Assembly (NCBI GenBank): GCA_014529385.2 | Contig: CM043967.1 | Span: forward strand, 82,470,278 to 82,534,277 | Reading direction: 5' to 3' | From: Adiantum capillus-veneris | Taxonomy: Eukaryota > Streptophyta > Polypodiopsida > Polypodiales > Pteridaceae | DNA length: 64,000 bases | Shown here: positions 32,820-44,443 of the stretch, one piece after another | Layout: each line of letters starts with the position of its first letter | Numbering within the stretch: position 1 is the first letter of the stretch | Position numbers and translations under genes: made by a program | The notes under the pieces: generated by a model | What the model was told of the DNA's origin: nothing | The model's database searches: none | What the model saw: only the letters and a program-made list of their open reading frames with translations

Positions 32820-34616
32820 ACCTTTGCTACTCAAATACTTGGAACAAAAACTGTGTGCGCCATTAAACATGCATTTCCTCGATCAATCATTCGTAGTCAA
32901 ATCCACCTCTTGGTTCACGTGGTGGAGGAGATCGCTATATGTGGAGTAGTGCACGCACGATCGATGTTCTTCTTACAAAGGTTTTTAAAGACTCTCAAAT
33001 ATTCTATGCGGTGCCGATCTTAACCAGAGGCATGTATGGCCAAAGGGTGGATCATGCAAGAGGCATTTTGTCTACATGTCAGAGTATTTGGCACAAGTTG
33101 ATCCTTCAGTGCCTCGCATGTGCTCATACCAGGAAGATGCAAGGATAACTTCACACTTGCCAAAAGGAAAAGAAAAACTACTTAACATGGATATAAATCT
33201 ATCCCTGGTAGTCAATAACATTTTTGTTCTCAATGCACAGGTTATGACCAAGTGGGTGGACTTGTGTGGACAGTGGCAAAGGCAAGGAGTTTGTAAGAGA
33301 GAGAAGCATGGGAGAAAGCACATGGAGGAAGGAGGGCACGCCCAGTGCCTAGACACTTTGCATGTTTCCCAGATATCATTAGTGCGGAGTGGATTCATGA
33401 GAGAATGACCAAAAACGAGCGGAGAAGACATCACCAACAAAGAATGGGAGTATGCACGAGGCTGTGTACCAAAGGTAGAGTACTCATATACCTAAACCAT
33501 GTTGTAATTTCTTACTTTTTTTTTTCTTTGTATTTGATAAAAGATATTTTTCTATTTTGTAGTGCCTTTCCTTTAACTCTATGGGGTCAAAGGGTCGTTA
33601 CTTTTGTACGCACCACATTGACGAGCATAGAACCACCATGGATTGTGGCATCATGGGAAACTTTGACACAGATGGTGATGAAGTAAGGTACTGTGGAACT
33701 ATTGAAAGGATACTAAAGGTTAATTTTAGAACGATTTATACCTTCATCTTGGAGTGCAAATGGTTTGGAAATGTGTGTAGACGACATGAGAATGGCCTCT
33801 CCATGGTGGACTGTAGTGTGCATCACACACGGAGGTATGAAAATTTAGTTTTACCGTACAATTGTGAGCAAGTGAGTGAATACCTTTTTTATTTGGTGTA
33901 ACATTAATTATACCAATGCTACTCACTTTGAGCTTCTCTTCTATAGGTCATCTATATACCAACAATCCACCAACCAAAACTTTGGTTTGAAATTCCCGTA
34001 ACACTTCGGGGGAGAACCATTTTCACTAATGAAGTGGAGACCATCTTCGACCCTCTTCCATCTCCTGCTTTGGATGAGGTGGAGACAGAGGAGAGGGAGG
34101 TCGATGAATCAAGTCCGGAAGCGGCAAGTCTTAGCGAGGATGATTGTCACGATGATGAAGATGATGAGATGGAGGATGATGAATTCGAAGATGATGAAGC
34201 CAATGCATCCACAAAGGATAATTTCGTATCTCTCTTTATCGATGTAGGAACTAGCTATAGACTTAGAATTGGATGATGCTTCACGTAGGGATCTTTTGGA
34301 AGATGCTTCATAAACATTTTGTATACTTTAACTTATTAATTTTTTTGGTCGTGTAGTCCATTCATCTCTCTCTCCCCCCTTTTCCTCTCTCTAATTTTGT
34401 AACATGCTCAATTATGTCAATCAAGTGACAATAATTAGTTTAGTTGTAACCAAGTGTAATCTTATATAGATAACCATTGTTACATGTATTAATATCTTTT
34501 TTTTTAAACTTAAAAATTTCATATAATATTCATTAATTTTTATTGAGAGGAGGGAGAGACCAAAATTTGAAAGGGGGGGAGGGGGGGCGGGCAGGTTAAT
34601 TAATAATGTAGTGCCT
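32820..34616 (+). pseudogene. CACTA transposase TNP2, C-terminal half (copy A)
   Basis: It aligns with 42180-43700. Exon 32820-33474 encodes the DUF4218 region (LLVHVVEEIAICGVVHAR, YLAQVDPS). Exon 33563-33871 and exon 33947-34276 encode the DUF4216 region (MDCGIMGNFDTDGDE, LECKWFGNVCRRHENG, YNCEQ|VIYIPT). The tail is very acidic (DDCHDDEDDEMEDDEFEDDE). Introns have gtagag...ag and gtgagt...ag edges at the same places as copy B. The first exon is frameshifted, and it is cut on the left at a CACTA terminus (32819). Its 3' flank keeps the empty site (tta at 34462-34464) of the MITE found in copy B. Confidence 0.8.
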
Positions 34617-35290
34617 GCATCAATATTGACGGAGGACTAGTTGCTGCATTATGAGGATTGATGCTCCGCCTATTCATGAGAAGCTGAGCTTCACTTGTAC
34701 AACTCAATTAGATGATCACTTTTTGGAAATTTGCATGGGTTAGAGGACGAATATATTCAACAGTTGCCTCATATAATATAGAACCATGTCGCATTAATGC
34801 AGTATCCTGAGCATGCATCGTACCATGAGCAGAGTTACCTTGATCGGCTTCGAGTTAGTGATGATCTAGCGCTGAGATTAACGCACTATCCAAATTTTGA
34901 CTTACATAATCAACATTATGCAAATGGTAATGATCTACAGGGGTCATATAATTACAAGCATCAGCTTGGAAGTGTTGTCGGGATACCGGATGAGGGATGC
35001 AAGCTTATCAATATGGCGGCTCTGTAGATGGATTAATTTTGCAATACCCCTAGCCCAGACCTGTAGATGAGTAGCGCCTAGCTAGAGCCCATACTCGAAT
35101 CACGTTTATCCAGTTCATCATGCAAATGCTGATCTGCTACTGCAGGGTGCAGATCACCAACAACTCTTGATGCCTCAGAATGGAGCTAGTGCAGTAGCCT
35201 AATTAAGGCATGATCATTATACCATGAATGCTGATCATTTTACAGGGGCTACATGATCAATAGGCTCTTAGCGATCAACAGGCTGTCTCA
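34617..35290 (+). other. unidentified coding-like block between CACTA pieces
   Basis: The frame at 34797-35027 reads His/Gln/Tyr-rich sequence (YPNFDLHNQHYANGNDLQG) and ends in a stop. Other frames then continue in the same style: QYGGSVDGLILQYP near 35010, and NADLLLQGADHQQLLMPQNG near 35125. That composition looks like a decayed host-type or second-ORF protein rather than random DNA. I do not recognise it. It ends directly at the CACTATAAG terminus at 35291. Confidence 0.35.
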
Positions 35291-37350
35291 CTATAAGAGG
35301 AGTTGTCAGTAACCTCTAACATTACTGCAGAAAAACAAAGAAAAAAGGAAAGAGAAAAATTTGCGGGGGCGGTAATAACCGCGGATATAAACGCGGTAGT
35401 CATTCGTCAGCAATAAGCGCGGTAACATTCGTGGCAATATACCCGCTGCTATTCCCGCGACCTTTGTCACTGTTATTACCGCGCATATTATCGTTAAACT
35501 CCAATTCAAAAATAAAGGTGCTCATTGTTTTTTGGAAGGGTATAAAAAATACCAAAGAACTGAAATTGAATTTACTTTACCTTGACAATTAAAAATATAT
35601 AAGATAAACTATTTAAAAAAGTTACAATAAAAAGTAGATAGTTGTATATACATTGTGCCACATTTGGACTTTACGAAAGTTTTGACAAACAATATTTTTA
35701 TCTAATCCTCGTCATCATCTAGAGGCACGTATGTTGGATCACTTTGACTCTACATAAACCCAAACCAAATTAAACAATTATCCACAGGTCAAAACAATTG
35801 ATACAAAATTACTTGTTTAAACTTACCGCTTGTAGTGGTCCAACTGCCACGTCGAATTGCTTGCGAAAGATGTGGTTGTTTTCGAACAACCATCACCAAG
35901 TATCAAATTCTATATGTTGCTCCCGATACTTGACCATCTCTCTGGTTGGTCGAGAGAGAGTGATCTTTTCCTAAGTTAGCAATAACAATACCAAATTATC
36001 AACTAAAATCTTTATAATCACCGATCGATGTTATAATTCAGATAATCTTACATATTTATCCTTCCAAGCTCCCTTGCCTCTTGAGCCATAGTGTGTGGGA
36101 GTTTGTCTTGTGCAGGCCTCACGTTGTTATCTATATGATGAGTCCGTCGTAGCTTGATCGCTCTTCTCTTGAATTGCTCACTCCCACTCCGCGTCTGCCA
36201 TGTTGCTCCCGTGGTAACTCATGACTAGATCTTTGACGTGGTTGGCTGCTGTGCACCGCACATTCGACTGCTTGTTTTTTAGAAATGTCTTTATGTAGCC
36301 CTCCAACCATTGTTGTGAAAAACGTTGATCGGGGGCATTTGGAAATCTAGCTAACAGAGCATCCTCAATGTACCGTGCATGATTGGGCAGTTGGTCTCTG
36401 AACTTTATAAAACAATTCTTAGACATTGAATGCATAAGAATTTGTAGATGGCATCGAAATGCCCTGTCCTGTGCTGTGTCGAAATCAACCTCCTCACCAT
36501 ATTGAACCTCGAGTAGCACCCATGTGTGTCTCGAATGGGTGTGTCTATATCCTCGTCCTCTGCGTCAGGGGAGGCACGCTCTGGAAGTGGGGACTTCGTT
36601 CTCCCGCCACTGCCAAAACATGCAAAACCACAAGATCCGTCGCTGCTTCGTCTCTCACGGTGCTTGTTGCCCTGAGACGAGCGTCGGCGCACACTGCCAG
36701 TGGAAGTCAGTCAACGATGTTATGGCGAAGCCGGAATGGAATGGAATGGCGTAGGACCCTGTGATGCCATGGGAGTAGGACCCTACGGATGCAAGGGGAG
36801 TAGGACCCTGCAATAGCATAGGAGTAGGACGATAGGAAAGGAGAGTAGAGGGAGGTGCCGTCGGTGTGAGACTCTATAGGTAGGGAGTCCCTCCCTGACT
36901 CCCCCATGGTGTAGTCTGCGGAGAAATTCCGTAGGTTGCAAGCTACTGCGGAGTGTAGTGGTCAAAAAAGTCCTCCATCGAGTAGAGGTACTGCTCTCGT
37001 AAAGAGATAGCCCGCTATAAGTCAGGATCTACGACCGGTGGAGGAGTCTGAGAAGGGTAGGTGTAGGATGGCCATGCCTGCAAATAATAAAAAAAAACCT
37101 ACGACACTCATGGTTTACAGTTAACTATGTAGAAACATTATTTATTTCTTTGCTTGTTCTCACTGACTCAAGACTCGGCTCCACTAGAGGTGATGTCCAC
37201 CCCGGGTGGGAGCCCACCTGAGATGTAAATCGACCAAAAGAAGAACCAGCTGGCTGCTCCTCACCAGTTGGTCTATCGTCTTACATCTACATTACAAAGA
37301 TCAATATAAGATTAATTTTTCCAACCTACTCACTCATCTATAAATACGTA
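35291..37350 (-). pseudogene. CACTA second-gene protein (possibly Ptta/En-Spm type), minus strand
   Basis: The element end is cactataag at 35291, followed by a subterminal region with ggtaataaccgcgg-like words to about 35500. Reading the minus strand, a Pro-rich N-terminal part (about 37060-36700) precedes DAEDEDIDTPIRDTHG. Next come FDTAQDRAFRCHLQILMHSM and FSQQWLEGYIKTFLKNKQSN (36400-36260). A conserved tail DAEWE.AIQEKSDQATTDSS ends in a TPTHYGSRGKG-like motif. The spacing of the basic/NR-like segment and the H..GS motif recalls plant Transposase_24 (Ptta/En-Spm) proteins; that assignment is inference. A frameshift near 36500 and stops near 36196 break it. It mirrors 31831-32819. Confidence 0.45.
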
Positions 37351-37356
37351 CACAAG

Positions 37357-38065
37357 TATATTAGCACACAAACACGTAGATACATATACATACTAGTAGA
37401 ACTAAGTAGAGGCTAGTAGTGCCAAGGTCACCTGCACCTCTTTCGATATCATCGCAGGCTCAACCGTGGTAAAACCAAAGGTACGTTGTGGTAATCCATG
37501 CATGAGTGGATCAATGACCACAATGCCATGATTAAAAAAGGACTGTACCCAAGATGAAGCGTCTAACCTTCGGATGCTATGCTCCAGTACTTAGTGGCTA
37601 CATACATGAATAAGCAGATATATATGTTAAGGTTGTAAATGTAGCCATCGTTTTGTGCTGGCTACACCTAAATTCAATGTCTAACTGATCAATTGATCGT
37701 AACATTACACTTCTCTCCTAGAGGATATATATATTAGCACACAAACACGTAGATACATAGACATACTAGTAGAGGCTAGTAGTGCCAAAGGTCAACTGCA
37801 CCTCTTTAGATATCATCATAGTCTCAACCATGGTAAAACCAAAGGTACATTGCGGTAATCCCTGCATGAGTGGATCAATGACTACAACGCCACGATTAAA
37901 AAAGGACTATACCCAACAGGAAGTGTCTAACGTTTGGATGCTATTCTCTCGTACTTAGTGCCTACATGCATGCATAAACAACCATATATGTACACACACA
38001 CATATGTTAAGGTTGTAAATGTAGCCATTGTTTTGTGTTGGCTGCATCTAAATTCAACATCTAAG
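37357..38065. repeat. 373-bp tandem duplication
   Basis: Two copies start at 37357 and 37730 (tatattagcacacaaacacg) and share blocks through gttaaggttgtaaatgtagcc. They differ by substitutions and small indels. On the minus strand they carry a coding-like stretch (IVVIDPLMHGLPQRTFGFTT) that may be the 5' part of the CACTA second gene. The right copy is followed by a pyrimidine tract. Confidence 0.8.
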
Positions 38066-38097
38066 CGACCCCAGGGACATCCACCATGTCCTAGATC

Positions 38098-40077
<1,980 letters not shown>

Positions 40078-40475
40078 ATCTATCTATCTATCTCTCTTTC
40101 TCTCCCTCTTTCCCTCTCTCTCTCTCCCTCTTCTCTCTCTCTCTCTATCCCTATCCCTATCTCTTTCCCTCTTTCCCTTTTTCTTTCTCTCTCTATATCC
40201 CTATCCCTATTTCCCTCTATCTCCCTCTTTCCCTCTCTCCCTCTATCTCTCTCTCTCTTTGTTTCTCTACCTCTCTTTCTCTCTCTTTTTCTCTCCCTCT
40301 TTTCCTCTACCTCTCTTTCTCTCCCTCTTTCCCTCTCTCCCTCTCTTTCTCTATCTCTCTTTCTTTCTCTCCCTATTTCTGTCTCCCTCTTTCTATCTCT
40401 CCCTCTTTCCCTCTATGCCTATTTCTATCTCTCTCTCTTTCTCTCCCTCTTTCTATCTCTCCGTCTTCCCCCCCC

Positions 40476-40523
<48 letters not shown>

Positions 40524-40545
40524 TTCCCTCTCTCTCTCACTCATT

Positions 40546-40593
<48 letters not shown>

Positions 40594-40720
40594 ATCTACC
40601 TCTATCCCTCTTTCTCTCTCACTCTCTTTATCTATTTCTCTCTCTCTATCTAACATTCCTCTCCCTCCCTCTCTCTCTCTCTCTCTTCATTTATCTCTTT
40701 CTCTCTCTCTATTTCATCTA
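40078..40720. repeat. ~640-bp (TCTA)/(TC)n-rich tail tract
   Basis: It begins with tctatctatctatc directly after the LINE 3' UTR and drifts into TC with CCCT/TTTC variants. It contains a 19-C homopolymer (40468-40486) and a pure (CT)n run around 40549-40590. Long Leu/Ser/Pro frames here are repeat artefacts. Confidence 0.9.
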
Positions 40721-40732
40721 ACACTATCCAAA

Positions 40733-40860
40733 CAATCATTTCCAAAACGTGCATGACAAATCAATCATTTCCAAACGTGCATAACAAAGCAACCATTTTC
40801 AAACTTGCTTAGCAAAACAACCATTTCCAACAAGCAGTACGAAACAACCATTCCCTAATG
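40733..40860. repeat. minisatellite of ~28-bp units
   Basis: The word caaYcatttccaaa recurs at 40733, 40762, 40790, 40818 and (partial) 40845, with acgtgcataacaaa-like linkers. It sits between the LINE tail tract and the CACTA 5' region. Confidence 0.75.
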
Positions 40861-41677
40861 AATGAGGTATGTTATAATGGATTCTCTATTTTCTCTATTT
40901 TCTTTAATCTGTGTGTGTGTGTGTGTAGTAGTAGTAGAAAACAAAAGGGGAAGAGGGAGGATGTGCTTTTGTGTTTACCTCTTCTTTGTAGCACGGTTGA
41001 GCTTAGAATAGGTTGAGCTTCCAAAGAAGATGGCGGAATACCCCCTTGCCGAAACTTGGACGAAACCCTCTTGGACGGAACTTAAGAAGCTTGGAGAAGG
41101 AGAGAGGGGGAAGGGAGAGGTGGGGGGTGGGGGGAGGCTTGTTGAAGGAGAGAAAGGATAGGGAGATGGGGGGTGGGGGAGGGGAGGAGGGGGGGGAAGC
41201 TTGGGAGCGATGGGAGAGCAAGAACGCAGGGTATGCTGCAAAAACGTGGCATACTCTACCTTCTTTCCTTTTTTAGGTGCCAATTATTACCGTAGCTATT
41301 ACCGCTCCTATTATCACGCTTATTACCGCCCATATTACCGTGGCCAGTCATTTCAAACGGATACATGCGAATCCAAGGTTGCAAGAGGGGGAGAGGGGGC
41401 GGGGGGTACAAACCACCCCCTCTATCCTTAGCTATACATTATTTCATTTTTTAGCCTTTTGAGTTTTTTTATGAAGATTTTTAATTTTTTATGGATACTT
41501 TATTTTGTAGTACTTTTAAATGTTTATTATTTGAATTTTTTAAAATCTCTTTTAGTTAAAAAATAATTTCAACACTCGTTGTCATTTATTCCCTTTGATT
41601 TTAACTATATGTAATTTTTCTAATGGAATTAAGTGTTTTCCTAACTATTTATTTTTTAGGACACATGACTAAATAAA

Positions 41678-43669
41678 CTCCACGGCCTGCCCCAAATGGA
41701 AAGATTGTGCTTCCTAAAGCACCATGGATGCTGGCAAAAGAAGAATTAGACAAGGTGAAGGGTACCATCCCCTCTATTCAAACACCAATAGGATACATGA
41801 GGTCGCTAAAGGGAGCTTTCACAAAACTAAAGAAGGGTGCAAGCATTCAATTGTATGGGTTGAAGTCCCACGATTGGCACAAGCTGCTTCAGGTAATCTT
41901 CATACTCCCTATTCTATCTATAGTTTGTGTGTATGACTATCACTCACTTTCCCTTTCCCTGATTTACATTGTAGTTCATTCTGTCGGTGAGTATGTGCAT
42001 ATTTTGGGACAAGAAAGTCAGGGACGCTATTTTCAAATTAGGAGAGCTAGTAAGGTACACCACAAGACTCCACTCAACTACCTCTTTTTAATGTACACAA
42101 TAATTTCAACTAGCACTTAGTGTATCCTCCTGTGTTTTCTTGCAAATTTGTGAGCTCCAAGAAAATCAAAATAGATGCTATCCCTGCTGCTCAAACACTT
42201 GCAACAGAAATTGTGTGTGCCATTGAAGATGCATTTCCTCGATCGGTTCTTCTTAGTCAAATTCACCTCTTGGTTCACGTGGTGGAGGAGATAACTATAT
42301 GTGGAGTAGTGCACGCACGATGGATGTTTTTCTTAGAGAGGTTTTTAAAGACTCTCAAAGATTTTGTGTGGCTACGGTCTCAACCAGAGGCATGTATGGC
42401 CGAAGGGTGGATTATTCAAGAGGCATTTGTTTACATATCAAAGTATTTGGCACAAGTTGATCCTTCAATGGCTCGCATGTGGTCGGACGAGGAAGATGCA
42501 AGGATTACTTCACACTTGACAAGTGGAAAGGGAAAACTACTTAACATGGATATGAATCTATCCCGAGTGGTCGATAACTTTTGCATTCTCAATGCAAAGA
42601 TTATGACCAAGGGGGTGGACTTGTGGACAGTGGCAAAGGCCAGGCGTTTTCAAGAGAGAGAAGCATGGAAACGAGCACATGGAGGAAGGAGGGAACCCCC
42701 AATGCCTAGACATCTTGCATGTTTCCCATATCTCATTAGTGTAGAGTGGATTCATGAGAGAATAACCGAGGCAAAAGCGCGCGGAGAAGACATCACCAAC
42801 AAAGAATGGGAATATGCACGAAGCTGCATACCAAAGGTAGATTCCTCATATACCTAAACAATATTGTCCCTCTATTTCTTGAAATTATCTTTAATATGTA
42901 TTTGATAAATTAATATATTTTTCTATTTTTTAGTGCCTCTCCTTTAACTCTATGTGGTCAAAGGGTCGTCACTTTCGTACTCGCCACATTGACGAGCGTA
43001 GAACCACCATGGATTGTGCCATCATGGGAAACTTTGACACAGATGGTGATGAAGCCACGTACTGCGAAACTATTGAAAGGATATCAAAGGTTAATTTTAG
43101 AACCTTTCATAGCTTCATCTTTGAGTGCAAGTGGTTTGTAAATGTGTCTAGAGGACATGAAAATGGCCTCTACATGGTGGACTCTAGTGTGCATCACACA
43201 GGGAGGTATGACAATTTAGTTTTACCGTGTAATTGTGAGCAAGTGAGTGACATGTACCTTTTTTATTCTAATTTACTTGTTGTAACGTTACTTATACTAA
43301 TGCTACTCACTTTGAGCTTCTATTTTAAAGGTCATCTATATCCCAGCAGTCCAACAACCAAAACTTTGGTTCTTAATTCCTGTAACACCTCTGGGGAGAA
43401 CCATTTTTTCCACTAATGAAGTGGAGACTATCTTCGAACCTCTTCCACCTCCGACTTTGGATGAGGTGGAAATAGAGGAGAGGGAGGTCAATGAATCAAG
43501 TTCGGCGGTAGCAAGTCTTAGTGAGGATGATTGCCATGATGATGAAGATGATGAAGCTGGAAATGCATCCATAAACAACAATTCCATTTCTCTATTTATT
43601 GATTTAGGAGCCATGGGCTTAGAATTGGATGATGCTTCATGTAGAGATCTTTTGAAAGAGGATTCATAA
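41678..43669 (+). pseudogene. CACTA transposase TNP2, C-terminal half (copy B)
   Basis: Predicted exons are 41678-41892, 41975-42054, about 42120-42836, 42934-43242 and 43331-43669, with GT-AG introns (gtaatc, gtacac, gtagat, gtgagt donors). They encode the end of Transposase_21 (TPIGYMRSLKGAF, GLKSHDWHKLLQ|FILSVSMCIFW). DUF4218 follows (QIHLLVHVVEEITICGVVHA, MAEGWIIQEAFVYISKYLAQ), then DUF4216 (HIDERRTTMDCAIMGNFDTD, NCEQ|VIYIPAVQQPKLWF). An acidic C-terminus ends at TAA 43667. The exon-intron structure is cleaner than in copy A and long frames are open. The N-terminal half (HVGVDD...GLASDG, seen in copy C) is deleted, so the protein cannot be complete. The exact 3' splice site of exon 3 is uncertain. 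Confidence 0.85.
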
Positions 43670-43813
43670 ACATTTTGCAATTATGAAGTTTTTTGGTCGT
43701 GTAATCCATTCACCTCTCTCTCCCTCCTCTTCCTCTCCTTAGATTTGAGAATATGCTCAATTATGTTAATCAATTGACAATGATTATTTGAGTTGTAACC
43801 AATGGTAATCTTA

Positions 43814-44070
43814 GGCTGGTTTCAGACGAGTCTAGAGGAAGCAAGTCTTTATGCAGGTCTATCATCGCGTCCTCTGAACGGTATTGGAGGAAGAAGGGCA
43901 AAAAACAGAGAGAGGTGGAGAGAGGCCAGCAGCTCTTCCGAGGGGGTGGGTGCCCGAAGAAAAATGGTGGGCCCAAAGAAAGATGATACCTGTTGTAGCA
44001 AATAGGCTTTTGCCACCCAGCTTAGACACCCCTGTGGGAAGCATTTCCGTTTTAGCGTCTGAACCGGGCC
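43814..44070. mobile_element. PIF/Harbinger-type (Tourist-like) MITE
   Basis: A 257-bp non-coding unit has imperfect terminal inverted repeats (ggctggtttcagacg on the left; ggcccggttcagacg read inward from the right). It is flanked by TTA at 43811-43813 and 44071-44073. The paralogous CACTA copy A has the uninterrupted sequence gtaatcttatatagat at 34456-34471 with a single TTA, so the empty site is directly visible. TTA duplications and GG-starting termini fit the PIF/Harbinger superfamily. Confidence 0.85.
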
Positions 44071-44196
44071 TTATATCCCCTGCCTCCTTGTCCCCCCTCT
44101 TTCTCTCTCTTTATTTCTCTTATTTTTTATATTTGAAAATTATATTCAATATTCTTTAATTTTTATTGAGAGGAGGGAAACACCAAAATTTGAATT

Positions 44197-44218
44197 GGGG
44201 GGGGGGGGGGGGGGGGGG
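44197..44218. repeat. 22-G homopolymer
   Basis: A pure G run after 'gagaggagggaaa'. The equivalent place in copy A (34570-34590) has a G-rich but mixed stretch. Confidence 0.9.
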
Positions 44219-44443
44219 AGGTAAGCCAGAATTTGAAAGTTTTGGTGCTAAATTTGGGCAGCGAGGATATAACGACGGTAATGAGCACGGTAATAACAGA
44301 AGATAAAGTCATGGTAATACTTTAAACACACAAAAAACCCCGGTCTCCTCTCTCTTGTTTCTCTCATTGAATTAACACCTTCTCTCTACAAAACGCGATA
44401 AAACAGTACGGTAAACACTTGGAGATTTTCATAGTGTCGGTGA

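Larger units (their letters stand above)
40980..44443 (+). mobile_element. CACTA deletion derivative (copy B)
   Basis: The 5' region (40980-41678) aligns with 13960-13190 reversed and contains the attaccg cluster at 41283-41340. At about 41678 it jumps to the middle of TNP2. After the gene come a MITE, a 22-G run (44197-44218) and a subterminal region with cggtaat words (44275-44325). The last bases gattttcatagtg (44431-44443) are the inverse of a CACTATGAAAATC terminus. The 5' terminus was not located, so the left boundary is approximate. Confidence 0.7.

Noticed and set aside
34608-34616. CACTA 3' end of copy A at tagtg
   Set aside because: Only five bases match; no inverted partner and no similarity to the end at 44431-44443 beyond that word.
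40468-40486. C homopolymer as a functional G-quadruplex or i-motif site
   Set aside because: Homopolymers of this kind (also 44197-44218 and 56162-56183) are common slippage products and nothing nearby suggests function.
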